64,000 bases of DNA from assembly GCF_021228125.1 (NCBI RefSeq), contig NZ_JAJQQS010000017.1, forward strand, positions 62,001 through 126,000, given 5' to 3'. The DNA is from Streptomyces albireticuli (lineage in GTDB: Bacteria > Actinomycetota > Actinomycetes > Streptomycetales > Streptomycetaceae). The position numbers and the translations under genes are program-made. Of this stretch, positions 11,550 to 19,376 are shown piece after piece (position 1 is the first letter of the stretch; each line of letters opens with the position of its first letter). Below the pieces are notes generated by a model. That model was given only the letters and a program-made list of their open reading frames with translations, did not search any database and was not told the origin of the DNA.

Positions 11550-12146
11550 TCAACCGCCGGACGCACCGGATTCCCGGTCCCCTCCCGGCTCCTCCCCCGC
11601 CATCACGTACGCCCCGGCCCTCAGCCGGCCGATCAGCCCCAGGGACCACGCCTCCCCGCTCTCCGCGGTGTGCACCCACATCCCCATGATCTCGCCGATG
11701 TGCCCCCAGTCCTCCCCTTCCGAGGGGGTCCAGTGACGGCGGATCTCCTCGCGCCAGGCGCGCAGCGCCTCGACGCGCCGCTCCAGCAGGGCGACGGCCT
11801 CCGCGCGCGGCAGGTCGACGAGGAAGCCGACGCCCGCCGTAAGGACGTCGACCTTCTGGTCGTGGGAGGAGAGGGCTTCCCGCAGCAGCCGGAAGTACTC
11901 GGCCTCGCCCTCGGCCGTCAGCTCGTACTCCGTGCGCGGCGGGCCGCCGGCCTCGCTCGGGGCGACGTCGTGGGCGATCAGCAGTCCCTGCTTCGCCATG
12001 GTCTTGAGCGCGTGGTAGATCGAGCCGGGCTTGGCGTTGGACCACTCGTGCGCGCCCCAGTCCTCCAGGTCGTTGCGCACCTGGTAGCCGTGCGTCCGCC
12101 CGTGCCGCCGCACCGCCCCCAGCACCAGCAGCCGGATCGCCGACAT
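11550..12146 (-). CDS. PadR-family transcriptional regulator
   Basis: DNA-binding repressor of 198 residues with an N-terminal winged helix and a C-terminal helical Vir-type domain. Visible: IRLLVLGAVRRHGRTHGYQV (start of the PadR domain), GSIYHALKTMAKQGLL (recognition helix region), and EYELTAEGEAEY (wing). GGGGAG lies just upstream of the ATG. The following 79 bp lead to a DinB gene on the same strand, so the two may be neighbours under separate control; the target is unknown. Confidence 0.85.
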   Translation of the reverse strand: MSAIRLLVLGAVRRHGRTHGYQVRNDLEDWGAHEWSNAKPGSIYHALKTMAKQGLLIAHDVAPSEAGGPPRTEYELTAEGEAEYFRLLREALSSHDQKVDVLTAGVGFLVDLPRAEAVALLERRVEALRAWREEIRRHWTPSEGEDWGHIGEIMGMWVHTAESGEAWSLGLIGRLRAGAYVMAGEEPGGDRESGASGG

Positions 12147-12225
12147 CGTCTCCCCAATCCACCGCTCCGCCCGCTCTTCCGCGGCCCAGACTAGGCGGCG
12201 GGCGAGCCGGTGGCGGGGGCGAACG

Positions 12226-12783
12226 TCACTCCGCGCGCTCCGGCCCCTCGGCCCCGGCCTCCGCCACGAGCGTGAACGCCGTCTTCCCGTCGAGGGACTC
12301 GCGGATGATGTCCGCGTGCCCGGCGTGCCGGGCGATCTCCTCGACCAGGTGCGCCAGCAGCCAGCGCATCGACACCCGGGTGGACGGCGGGAACCAGGGG
12401 GCGTCGGGCAGCGGGAAGGTGTCGTCGAGGCTCGGGACCGCGCGGATGAACCGCTCGGTGCCGGCGGCGACACGGTCCCAGTAGGCGAGCATGCCGGCGA
12501 CGCTCTCGTCCTCAAGGATCCGGAAGCTGTCTCCCCAGTTCGACGGGTCGCGGGGGATCTCGGGGGCCACGCCCTGGGCCCGCCGCACCCAGGTGTCCTC
12601 GGTCTCCGCGACGTGCTTGAGGAGGCCGCCGAGGGTCAGCTCGCTGGCGGTCGTCCGCCGCGCCGCCTGCTCGTCGGTCAGGCCCAGCAGCGCCCGGCGC
12701 AGCCCGCCGCGCTGGGCCTCCACGAAGGCCAGCAGCGTGCCGCGCTCGTCGTAGGGATCCTTCTCGATCACGTGCGTCACCAT
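12226..12783 (-). CDS. DinB-superfamily (DUF664-type) protein
   Basis: Four-helix bundle protein of 185 residues in the DinB/YfiT superfamily, which includes mycothiol- and bacillithiol-dependent enzymes. The three metal-ligand histidines are plausibly supplied by LLKHVAETED and by LLAHLVEEIARHAGHADIIRE. The start at 12783 (MVTHVIEKD) has an AAAGGCGG upstream; a longer in-frame start at 12822 adds 13 unconserved residues. The reaction cannot be read from the sequence; a thiol S-transferase-type role is only a family-based guess. Confidence 0.8.
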   Translation of the reverse strand: MVTHVIEKDPYDERGTLLAFVEAQRGGLRRALLGLTDEQAARRTTASELTLGGLLKHVAETEDTWVRRAQGVAPEIPRDPSNWGDSFRILEDESVAGMLAYWDRVAAGTERFIRAVPSLDDTFPLPDAPWFPPSTRVSMRWLLAHLVEEIARHAGHADIIRESLDGKTAFTLVAEAGAEGPERAE

Positions 12784-12963
12784 GGGGTCCGCCTTTCGTC
12801 GTACGTCGGCCTCGTGGACCACAGGCTAGGACCCGATGAGGACAGTTCCCGTCCTATATGCGGGCTGACGCGCCCTCAAGCATCCGGTCTTCCCTCCGGA
12901 TTCTCCCTCCGGAACCGGTGATGCCCGAGGACGACGCCGCCCGGAACGGGGCCCGCAAGGCGA

Positions 12964-14421
12964 TCAGAAGGGGAATCTGCTGCGCCCGTGCTGGATGGAT
13001 ATCCACTTGGTGGTGGTGAAGGCGTCGACCATCGACTCGCCGTTGAGCCGCCCCACACCCGAGTGCTTCTCACCGCCGAAGGGCACGATCGCCTCGTCGT
13101 GCACGGTGCTGTCGTTGACGTGGATCATGCCGGTCTCGATGCGCTTGGCGACCCGGACGCCGCGCTCGACGTCCCCCGTGTGGACGGCGCCGCTCAGCCC
13201 GTACGGGGTGGCGTTGGCGATCCGGACGGCCTCCTCCTCCCCGTCGAAGGGGACGATCAGGGCGACCGGGCCGAAGATCTCCTGACACAGGACCGGCGAG
13301 TCGGCCGGCAGACCGGTCAGGATCGTGGGCTCGACGAGCGTGCCGTCCGTGCCGCCCCTCAGCAGCGCGGTGGCACCGTCGGCGAGGGTCTGCTCGACCA
13401 GCGCGTTGATGGCCTCGGCCTGGCCGGCGTGGATCAGCGGGCCGATGTGGGTGGCCGGGTCCCCCGGGTCACCGACCTTGAGGGTCCTGACCTTGGCGAC
13501 GAACTTCTCGGTGAACTCCCGTTCCACCGACCGGTCCACCAGCACCCGGTTGGCCGCCATGCAGACCTGGCCCTGGTGGATGAAGCGGCTGAAGACGGCC
13601 GCGTCGACGGCGTAGTCGATGTCGGCGTCGTCCAGGACGATCAGGGCGCTGTTGCCGCCGAGTTCGAGGATGACGCGCTTGAAGTGGGACGCCGCGACGG
13701 TCGCCACATGGCGGCCGACCTTGTCGGAGCCGGTGAAGGAGATCACCTTCGGCACCGGGTGCTCGATCAGCGCGTCGCCGATCTCCGCGATGTCGGTGAC
13801 GACGACGTTGAGCACCCCGGCGGGCAGCCCGGCCTCCTCGAAGACCTTCGCGACCAGGCCGCCGCCGCATATCGGCGTGTTCTGGTGCGGCTTGAGGACG
13901 ACGGCGTTGCCCAGCGCGAGCGCCGGGGCGACGGACTTCACGGAGAGCAGGAACGGGAAGTTGAACGGGCTGATCACCCCCACGACCCCGACCGGCAGCC
14001 GGTAGAGACGGTTCTCCTTGGTGTCGTCCGGCGAGGGCAGGATACGGCCCTCGGCGCGCAGCGCCAGATGCAGCGCCTCGCGCAGGAACTCCCGGACCAG
14101 GTGCAGCTCGAAGGCCGCCTTGACGGCCGTACCGCCGCACTCCGCCGTGATCGCGGCGGACAGCTCCGCCTCCCGGTCGTCGACGACGCGCAGCGCCCGC
14201 TCGAAGACGAGCCGCCGGGTGTACGGGCTGGTGGCGCCCCACTCCCGCTGGGCCCGCTCGGCGGCGCGGTACGCCTGGTCGATCTCGGTCACCCCGGCCA
14301 CGGTGATGGAGGCGAGCTTCTCCCCGTCGTAGGGGTTGAAGTCCACGATGTCCCAGGAGCCGGTGCCGGCCCGCCATTCGCCGTCGATGTACTGGAAAGC
14401 CAATTCGTCGAAGTAGGACAT
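12964..14421 (-). CDS. Aldehyde dehydrogenase (benzaldehyde/vanillin-type)
   Basis: NAD(P)+-dependent aldehyde dehydrogenase of 485 residues. The catalytic pieces are present: the nucleotide-site segment ISPFNFPFLLSVKS, KPHQNTPICGG, the glutamate motif LELGGNSALIVL, and the nucleophile in HQGQVCMAANR, followed by the C-terminal EIFGPVALIVPF. The pattern is closest to benzaldehyde or vanillin dehydrogenases, so aromatic aldehydes are likely substrates; this is inferred. The ATG at 14421 has AGGGA seven bases upstream. An ATG at 14496 would add an unconserved 25 residues. Confidence 0.9.
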   Translation of the reverse strand: MSYFDELAFQYIDGEWRAGTGSWDIVDFNPYDGEKLASITVAGVTEIDQAYRAAERAQREWGATSPYTRRLVFERALRVVDDREAELSAAITAECGGTAVKAAFELHLVREFLREALHLALRAEGRILPSPDDTKENRLYRLPVGVVGVISPFNFPFLLSVKSVAPALALGNAVVLKPHQNTPICGGGLVAKVFEEAGLPAGVLNVVVTDIAEIGDALIEHPVPKVISFTGSDKVGRHVATVAASHFKRVILELGGNSALIVLDDADIDYAVDAAVFSRFIHQGQVCMAANRVLVDRSVEREFTEKFVAKVRTLKVGDPGDPATHIGPLIHAGQAEAINALVEQTLADGATALLRGGTDGTLVEPTILTGLPADSPVLCQEIFGPVALIVPFDGEEEAVRIANATPYGLSGAVHTGDVERGVRVAKRIETGMIHVNDSTVHDEAIVPFGGEKHSGVGRLNGESMVDAFTTTKWISIQHGRSRFPF

Positions 14422-14508
14422 GCGCCATCCCTGCCTGGAGATTACGGGGGCGCCCGGGGCGCCCGAACCGGTATGCGACTCCTGATGGGACGTCATCGTA
14501 CTGATGTG

Positions 14509-15372
14509 TCAGACGAGTTGAAGAAGGCGCCTCAGCAAGTCCCGCGTGGCGGCGGGCGGAAGGCTGTCCTCGTGCAGCCGCTCCATCGCCTTTCCGTACT
14601 GCGCCACCTCGTCGGGCTTGTCCAGATACAGCGCACTGGTGAGCTGCTCCAGATACACCACGTCGGAGAGGTCCGACTCGGGGAAGCGCAGCATCGTGAA
14701 GGCGCCGCTCTCCCCTGCGTGCCCGCCGTGCGCGAAGGGCATCACCTGGAGCGTGACATTGGCCTGCTCGGAGATGTCGATCAGGTGCTCCAGCTGCCCG
14801 CGCATCACGTCCCGGCCGCCGTACGGGCGGTGCAGCGCGGCCTCGTCGAGGACCGCGTGGAAGTGCGGGGCGCGCTCCGAGAACAGCAGCTTCTGGCGCT
14901 CCATGCGCAGCGACACCCGGCGCTCGACCTCGGCCTCCTCGGCCGTGGGCTGGCCGCGCACCACGACGGCCTGGGCGTAGCCCTCGGTCTGGAGCAGGCC
15001 GTGCACGAACTGCACCTCGTAGATGTTGATGTGCGAGGCGGCGCCCTCCAGGCCGACGTAGGTCTGGAACCAGCCGGGCAGGACGTCGCCGTAGCTGTGC
15101 CACCAGCCGGCGACGTTGGCCTCACGGGCCAGGCCCAGCAGCGCCTCGCGCTCCTGCTCGTCCGTCACGCCGTAGAGCGTGAGCAGGTCCTCGACGTCCC
15201 GCGCCTTGAAGCTCACCCTCCCCAGCTCCATACGGCTGATCTTCGACTCGGACGCCCGGATCGAGTAGCCGGCCGCCTCGCGGGTGATGCCCCTCGACTC
15301 CCTCAGCCTCCTGAGCTGGGAGCCCAGGAGTATGCGGCGCACCACAGAACCGCTCGACTCGCTCGTGGCCAT
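14509..15372 (-). CDS. XRE-family helix-turn-helix regulator with DUF5753
   Basis: DNA-binding protein of 287 residues. Residues 15-75 form the Cro/CI-type HTH (QLRRLRESRGITREAAGYSI, then SKISRMELGR). The rest is the DUF5753 domain found only in actinobacterial XRE proteins, beginning near WWHSYGDVLPGWFQTYVGLE and containing FVHGLLQTEGYA and YLEQLTSALYLD. Such genes usually sit with a DUF397 gene and an RsbW-like ATPase, as here, and are linked to development and antibiotic control in S. coelicolor (abaA/bldB-type loci). It is divergent from the ATPase gene across a 313-bp region with CACGTG palindromes, which suggests autoregulation. Confidence 0.88.
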   Translation of the reverse strand: MATSESSGSVVRRILLGSQLRRLRESRGITREAAGYSIRASESKISRMELGRVSFKARDVEDLLTLYGVTDEQEREALLGLAREANVAGWWHSYGDVLPGWFQTYVGLEGAASHINIYEVQFVHGLLQTEGYAQAVVVRGQPTAEEAEVERRVSLRMERQKLLFSERAPHFHAVLDEAALHRPYGGRDVMRGQLEHLIDISEQANVTLQVMPFAHGGHAGESGAFTMLRFPESDLSDVVYLEQLTSALYLDKPDEVAQYGKAMERLHEDSLPPAATRDLLRRLLQLV

Positions 15373-15685
15373 CTCTGCGACTCCTCCTCTTCCGGTTCCT
15401 GTACCGGTCGTGCCGCTTCCGCACCCTTCCGGGGCGACCCCCGCTACCCCCGGCCGTGAAGTCTGCCATCTTCGGGCTCCGTTGAGTGTGCATCCGATTA
15501 CCCAGCCGTGTGCAGTTCGGACAACGTACGCAGGAGGGCGTAGGAAGAATTACTCCCTAACGGGATCGTGCGCCCCCAAAACCCCCACGTGCACGTGCAT
15601 CTGCCCTTGCATCCGCCCCCTCCATTGGGAACCATGGGGGACGCACACGTGCGTGTCACGTCCACGATTGCCAGGAGTGCCTCGG
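15373..15685. promoter_or_regulatory. Divergent promoter region with CACGTG palindromes
   Basis: This 313-bp non-coding stretch separates the XRE regulator and the ATPase gene. CACGTG occurs three times, at 15586-15591, 15592-15597 and 15646-15651; the first two are abutting and create the perfect palindrome TGCACGTGCA at 15590-15599. The same decamer recurs at 16651-16660 before the DUF397 gene. The middle section is comparatively AT-rich, fitting promoters on both sides. Binding by the XRE protein is inference. Confidence 0.5.
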
Positions 15686-16180
15686 ATGGGTACCGAAGGA
15701 TCGACCGTGCTCTCACCTCTGTGGCGAGGGCTGCCACCGATCGCCCCCTCGGCCGTATCCAACTCGGCCGCCTGTGCACTTCCTCCCCGCTTCGAGGCGG
15801 TCCGGACCGCCCGGCGGTTCACCAGGTCCACACTTCAGCAGTGGGATCTCCCGGGGCTCTTCGACGATGTCGCGCTCGTGGTCTCGGAATTGGTCACCAA
15901 CTCCATGCGGTACGCCCTTCCCGCCGACCCCATGGGCACGGCCGGCGAGGCTCCGGTGCGGCTGCACCTGATGCGCTGGACGTCGCGGCTGGTGTGCGCC
16001 GTGCGGGACCCCAGCGAGGAGAGCCCGGTCGCGGGGGAGGCCGACGCCGGGGCCGAGTGCGGGCGCGGGCTGTTCCTGGTGGAGTCCTTCAGCGACACCT
16101 GGGGCTGGCACCCGCTGGCGGGGGCACTGCGCGGCAAGGTCGTATGGGCGCTCTTCCGCCTGCCGGACGCCCTGGACTGA
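15686..16180 (+). CDS. RsbW-like ATP-binding protein (HATPase_c)
   Basis: Single-domain GHKL ATPase of 164 residues of the anti-sigma/regulatory type. The N-box is intact (LVVSELVTNSMRYA), and the G-box region is GRGLFLVESFSDTWGWH. There is no sensor or transmitter domain. AGGAG eight bases before the ATG fixes the start. It is part of an XRE - ATPase - DUF397 neighbourhood common in streptomycetes, where the ATPase is thought to act with the other two in morphological control; its binding partner is unknown. Confidence 0.85.
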   Translation: MGTEGSTVLSPLWRGLPPIAPSAVSNSAACALPPRFEAVRTARRFTRSTLQQWDLPGLFDDVALVVSELVTNSMRYALPADPMGTAGEAPVRLHLMRWTSRLVCAVRDPSEESPVAGEADAGAECGRGLFLVESFSDTWGWHPLAGALRGKVVWALFRLPDALD

Positions 16181-16309
16181 CGGCGGGTCCGGGACCGACA
16201 GCGGGTCCGACGCCGGTTCCCCCGGGAATCGGCCGGAACAGGACGATCGGCTTCCCGTCTCGCCGGGTCGCTCTCCCGCCCGGGGCCCGGCCCACGCCGG
16301 GCCGGCGGC

Positions 16310-16549
16310 TCAGTCGGTCACCAGATAGTCGAACTCGCCGTCCTTGATCCCCAGCAGCATCGCCTCGATCTCCGCCGGGGTGTAGACGAGGGCCGGGCCC
16401 TCCGGATGGCGGGAATTGCGCACGGCGACCCCGCCGCCCGGCAGCTTCGCGAACTCCACGCACGAGCCCTGCGAGTTCGAGTGCCGGCTCTTCCGCCAGA
16501 CGACGCCGTCGAGGTCCGCGGCAGCCATGCCGTTGTACGCGTGAGGCAC
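16310..16549 (-). CDS. DUF397 small protein
   Basis: Small acidic protein of about 79 residues in the DUF397 family, typically paired with XRE/DUF5753 regulators. The family core is clear: WRKSRHSNSQGSCVEFA and then VAVRNSRHPEGPALVYTPAE. Start codon uncertain: I chose the GTG at 16549 because CGGGAG lies seven bases upstream; an ATG at 16567 and a GTG at 16579 are in-frame alternatives. In related pairs DUF397 proteins bind or antagonise the XRE partner, which is a family-based inference here. Confidence 0.82.
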   Translation of the reverse strand: MPHAYNGMAAADLDGVVWRKSRHSNSQGSCVEFAKLPGGGVAVRNSRHPEGPALVYTPAEIEAMLLGIKDGEFDYLVTD

Positions 16550-16650
16550 AGGACTCTCCCGGAGCATTGCAGGGGGCACCCCGGCACGAATGGTGGGGAT
16601 GACAACTACTCCGGATCATAGCCGCGTTCATGTGCTTCTGCATGGGCGAA

Positions 16651-16660
16651 TGCACGTGCA
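16651..16660. promoter_or_regulatory. TGCACGTGCA palindrome upstream of DUF397 gene
   Basis: Perfect 10-bp palindrome between rpsR and the DUF397 gene, about 100 bp upstream of the latter. It is embedded in GCATGGGCGAATGCACGTGC, which resembles the complement of the segment around 15590-15613 upstream of the XRE gene (about 20 of 24 positions by eye). A shared operator is inferred. Confidence 0.45.
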
Positions 16661-16713
16661 CTTTCGGTGTCGCCGCCACTACTTCCCGGCGCCGCTACCG
16701 GAGGACTTCACAT

Positions 16714-16956
16714 CTACTTCCCGTTGCCCGAATAGGGCAGGAGCGCCATCTCCCGGGCATTCTTGATCGCACGTGCCAGCTGTCGCTGCTGCTGGGCGGT
16801 GACCCTGGTCACCCGGCGGCTACGGATCTTCCCGCGGTCCGAAATGAACTTCCGCAGCAGATCGGTGTCTTTGTAGTCGATGTAGGTGATGCCCGCGGTT
16901 TCCAGGGGATTCGGGCGGGGCTTGAGGTTCTTGCGGTGTTCGGGGCGGCGGGGCAC
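16714..16956 (-). CDS. rpsR: Ribosomal protein bS18, zinc-independent paralogue
   Basis: Small-subunit protein S18 of 80 residues. It shows the S18 core (ITYIDYKDTDLLRKFISDRG, then TGVTAQ-like RVTRVTAQQQRQLARAIKNA) and lacks cysteines, so it is the C-minus form made when zinc is short. It is the last gene of the leftward zinc-sparing set and starts 12 bp after the CobW-like gene ends, indicating co-transcription. In S. coelicolor the equivalent cluster is repressed by Zur (known for the family). The main zinc-replete S18 gene would be elsewhere. Confidence 0.93.
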   Translation of the reverse strand: MPRRPEHRKNLKPRPNPLETAGITYIDYKDTDLLRKFISDRGKIRSRRVTRVTAQQQRQLARAIKNAREMALLPYSGNGK

Positions 16957-16968
16957 GGAGAAGTCCTT

Positions 16969-18183
16969 TCAGGAAACGGGATCGAGAAGTGTGTCGAAAG
17001 CGGTGGAGAGCAGCCGCCAGGCGTCCGGGCCCGCCTCGTATTCGGCGTCGGTCAGCAGACACGACTCCAGCAGCGCGCACAGGCCGTCGCGGTCGAGCCC
17101 GGGCGAGGTGAAGGTGAGGTGCTGCGTCCGGTCGCCGTGCTCGGGGTGCCAGTCCAGCGAGGCGGCCACCCGGCGGGAGGCGGGAACCATCTCCCAGGCG
17201 GCGTCCGGCAGGGCGGCCAGCCAGGGCCCGGCGCCCTCGACGCACAGGGCGCCGCCGGCCGCGTCCCAGGCGAGCAGGGTGTCCGGCCGGTCGGCGAGCC
17301 AGAACCGGCCCCGGCTGCGGGCGGCGGCGCAGGTGAGGTCCTCCAGCGCCGCGTACAGCCGCCCGGGGTGGAAGGGGCGGCGCTCCTTCCATACGAGCGT
17401 GGTGACGCCGTCCGCGTCGGCCTCCTGCGGCAGCAGGGCGCAGGCGGGGTGCTGCCGGTCGGCGGCCGCCTCCACGTCGAACCCGGCGACGGCCGCGGCG
17501 GCGAGGTCGACGGATTCGGCGGGGATCCTGCGCGCGGTGGGGACGAGTTGGTCGAGCAGGGCGAAGTCGACGGCGTCGGCGGGCTCGACGGGGGTGCCGA
17601 AGGCGGTGGGCTCCTCGTCGGACGGGGCACCGGGCCGCGTGGTGGCGGTGTCCGTCACCAGCGCGAGCACGTTCGCGTACTCCAGCTGACGGGCGAAGGT
17701 GTCCGCGACCGTCCGCCGGTCGGTGGCGGCGGCCTGGAGACCGGCCTCGGCGAGGTCGTCGCCGCAGCCGAGGGCGGGCAGCACCAGGGCGGGGTCCACG
17801 GCCGTGACGACCCCGGTGAGCCGTACGCGCTCGCCGCCGTGGGCGGCCACGACCTCGGCCATGGCCTTCGGCTCGACGGAGTCCCACAGCTCGACCACGG
17901 CGAGCCGGCACCCGCCGCCGACGGCGAGCCGCTCCAGCTCGGGCACCAGATCCTCGCGCAGGGCGCAGCAGGCGCAGTCGTCGACCAGCGGCGCCTCCCC
18001 CTCGTCGAGGGTGCCGGAGCGGTCCCTTACGGTCCGGTGAACCGTTCCGGCGGCCGCGGCCGACAGGTCGTGGTGGAGGGCGACGCTGCCCGGCACCGTG
18101 TGCAGCAGCCGGTCGACCGCGGTGCGGCGGGCGTCCGCGTGCAGACCGCCCACCAGCACCACGGACAGCGGGTCGGCCGACAT
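16969..18183 (-). CDS. CobW/COG0523-family protein with degenerate P-loop
   Basis: Member of the G3E/COG0523 family (zinc metallochaperone-type GTPases), 404 residues. It keeps the metal-binding cysteine signature as CACC in DDCACCALREDLVPEL and the C-terminal CobW_C region (GRLYAALEDL to WHPEHGDRTQHLTF). The N-terminal P-loop, normally GxxGxGK(S/T), reads VGGLHADARRTA and lacks the GK(S/T), so GTP binding is doubtful. The gene overlaps the L31 stop codon (TGATG), so translation is coupled. Position among Zur-type ribosomal genes argues for a role in zinc allocation. Confidence 0.85.
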   Translation of the reverse strand: MSADPLSVVLVGGLHADARRTAVDRLLHTVPGSVALHHDLSAAAAGTVHRTVRDRSGTLDEGEAPLVDDCACCALREDLVPELERLAVGGGCRLAVVELWDSVEPKAMAEVVAAHGGERVRLTGVVTAVDPALVLPALGCGDDLAEAGLQAAATDRRTVADTFARQLEYANVLALVTDTATTRPGAPSDEEPTAFGTPVEPADAVDFALLDQLVPTARRIPAESVDLAAAAVAGFDVEAAADRQHPACALLPQEADADGVTTLVWKERRPFHPGRLYAALEDLTCAAARSRGRFWLADRPDTLLAWDAAGGALCVEGAGPWLAALPDAAWEMVPASRRVAASLDWHPEHGDRTQHLTFTSPGLDRDGLCALLESCLLTDAEYEAGPDAWRLLSTAFDTLLDPVS

Positions 18184-18437
18184 CAGCGGTCCCCGCGCCC
18201 GCCGTAGCGGCGCTCGAAGCGCTCGACGCGGCCGGCGGTGTCCAGGACGCGGGCCGTGCCCGTGTAGAAGGGGTGGCTCGCCGAGGAGATCTCGACGTCG
18301 ACGACGGGGTAGGTGTTGCCGTCCTCCCACTCGACGGTCTTGTCACTGGTGGCCGTGGAGCGGGTGAGGAAGGCGAAGTTCGCGGCGCGGTCACGGAAGA
18401 CGACCGGGCCGTAGGGCGGGTGGATGCCGGGCTGCAT
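18183..18437 (-). CDS. rpmE2: Ribosomal protein bL31 type B (zinc-independent)
   Basis: Large-subunit protein of 84 residues, type B. It has the family start MQPGIHPPYGPVVFRD and the core SASHPFYTGTARVLDTAGRVERFERRYG, and no zinc-binding cysteines. It replaces the CxxC form of L31 when zinc is limiting, releasing zinc from ribosomes. It follows rpmG by five bases and overlaps the CobW-like gene by one base, so the four leftward genes form one operon running from the shared operator at 18620-18642. Confidence 0.95.
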   Translation of the reverse strand: MQPGIHPPYGPVVFRDRAANFAFLTRSTATSDKTVEWEDGNTYPVVDVEISSASHPFYTGTARVLDTAGRVERFERRYGGRGDR

Positions 18438-18442
18438 CGTGC

Positions 18443-18607
18443 TCAGCGCTCCTCTCGGAAGGTGACGTGACGGCCGGCGACCGGGTCGTACTTGCGCAGT
18501 TCCATGCGGTCGGGGTCGTTACGGCGGTTCTTACGGGTGACGTAGGTGTAGCCGGTCCCCGCGGTGGACCGGAGCTTGATGACGGGGCGTAGCTCGTTGC
18601 GGGCCAT
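18443..18607 (-). CDS. rpmG: Ribosomal protein bL33 (zinc-independent paralogue)
   Basis: A 54-residue large-subunit protein, ATG at 18607 to TGA at 18443-18445. Visible sequence: MARNELRPVIKLRSTAGTGY then TRKNRRNDPDRMELRKYDP and HVTFREER at the end. The four cysteines of zinc-binding L33 are absent. It is the first gene of the leftward half of the zinc-sparing cluster; its start is 75 bp from rpmB on the other strand, and the palindrome between them should control both directions. Confidence 0.93.
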   Translation of the reverse strand: MARNELRPVIKLRSTAGTGYTYVTRKNRRNDPDRMELRKYDPVAGRHVTFREER

Positions 18608-18619
18608 GCGGGCTACTAT

Positions 18620-18642
18620 ACAGAAATGGTTTCCATTTTCAT
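18620..18642. promoter_or_regulatory. Zur-like operator between rpmG and rpmB
   Basis: Imperfect 23-bp palindrome: ACAGAAATGG, centre TTT, CCATTTTCAT, with seven of ten positions matching between arms and a symmetrical ATGG/CCAT core. It is the only AT-rich element in the 74-bp gap between the divergent ribosomal genes. Zinc-dependent repression by Zur of exactly this gene set is established in S. coelicolor; assigning this palindrome as the Zur box is inference from position and symmetry. Confidence 0.65.
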
Positions 18643-18681
18643 TAGGCTCGTGAGGGCCGCCCCGGATCCGGAGGTCTGACC

Positions 18682-18918
18682 ATGTCCGCCCACTGCCAAC
18701 TCACCGGCCGCAAGCCCGGCTTCGGCAACACCATCTCCCACTCCCACCGGCGCACCTCCCGCCGCTTCGACCCCAACATCCAGCGCAAGCGCTACTGGCT
18801 CGCGAGCGAGGGCCGCCATGTGCGGCTGACGCTCAGCGCGAAGGGGATCAAGACGGTCGACGCGATCGGCGTCGAGGCGGCCGTGGCCCGCATCCGGGCC
18901 CGAGGGGGGAAGGTCTGA
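18682..18918 (+). CDS. rpmB: Ribosomal protein bL28 (zinc-independent paralogue)
   Basis: Large-subunit protein of 78 residues with the L28 core GRKPGFGNTISHSHRRTSRR and the tail AVARIRARGGKV. It has only one cysteine and therefore no CxxC zinc ribbon. It starts the rightward arm of the zinc-sparing cluster and its stop codon overlaps the rpsN start (TGATG), so translation of the two is coupled. Confidence 0.94.
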   Translation: MSAHCQLTGRKPGFGNTISHSHRRTSRRFDPNIQRKRYWLASEGRHVRLTLSAKGIKTVDAIGVEAAVARIRARGGKV

Positions 18919-19223
18919 TGGCGAAGAAGAGCAAGATCGCGAAGAACGAGCAGCGGCGGCTGACGGTCGCCCGCTACGCGGCCCGCCGGGCGCTGCTGAA
19001 GGCGGTCGTCCGCGATCCGCGGGCCCCGGAGGAGGAGCGCCTGGCCGCCGGGCGCGAGCTGCGGCGCCAGCCGCGTGACGCGAGCGCGACGCGGATCCGC
19101 AACCGGGACGCGGTGGACGGCCGCCCCCGCGGCTACTTCCGCGCCTTCGGGCTGTCCCGCGTCAACCTCCGCGAACAGGCCCACGCGGGCCACCTGCCGG
19201 GGGTCCGCAAGTCGAGCTGGTAG
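18918..19223 (+). CDS. rpsN: Ribosomal protein uS14 (zinc-independent, long form)
   Basis: Small-subunit protein of 101 residues. The length and lack of cysteines identify the long C-minus form, which replaces the 61-residue zinc-binding S14. Features: MAKKSKIAKNEQRR start, then DASATRIRNRD, and the conserved C-terminal block RGYFRAFGLSRVNLREQAH followed by LPGVRKSSW. It overlaps rpmB by one base and ends 26 bp before a strong hairpin, closing the operon. Confidence 0.95.
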   Translation: MAKKSKIAKNEQRRLTVARYAARRALLKAVVRDPRAPEEERLAAGRELRRQPRDASATRIRNRDAVDGRPRGYFRAFGLSRVNLREQAHAGHLPGVRKSSW

Positions 19224-19248
19224 CCCTCGAAGGGCCGGACGGGCCTCG

Positions 19249-19287
19249 AAGGGCCGGACGGGCTGTTCTTCGGCCCGTCCGGCCCTT
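19249..19287 (+). terminator. Terminator after rpsN
   Basis: AAGGGCCGGACGGGC at 19249-19263 pairs perfectly with GCCCGTCCGGCCCTT at 19273-19287 (15 bp, nine-base loop). The left arm is partly duplicated just upstream (CGAAGGGCCGGACGGGC occurs twice in tandem from 19228), so two alternative left arms compete for the same right arm. Confidence 0.8.
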
Positions 19288-19376
19288 GAGGACACCGCGC
19301 GTCAGCGCGGAACGGAGGCCCGAGGCCCCGGTTCCGGGAAGGGGCGGGGTGGGCAGGGGAAAACTCCCGCCCACCC

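Noticed and set aside
12988..15459. Long rightward open frame over aldehyde dehydrogenase and XRE genes
   Set aside because: Antisense shadow of two well-supported leftward genes.
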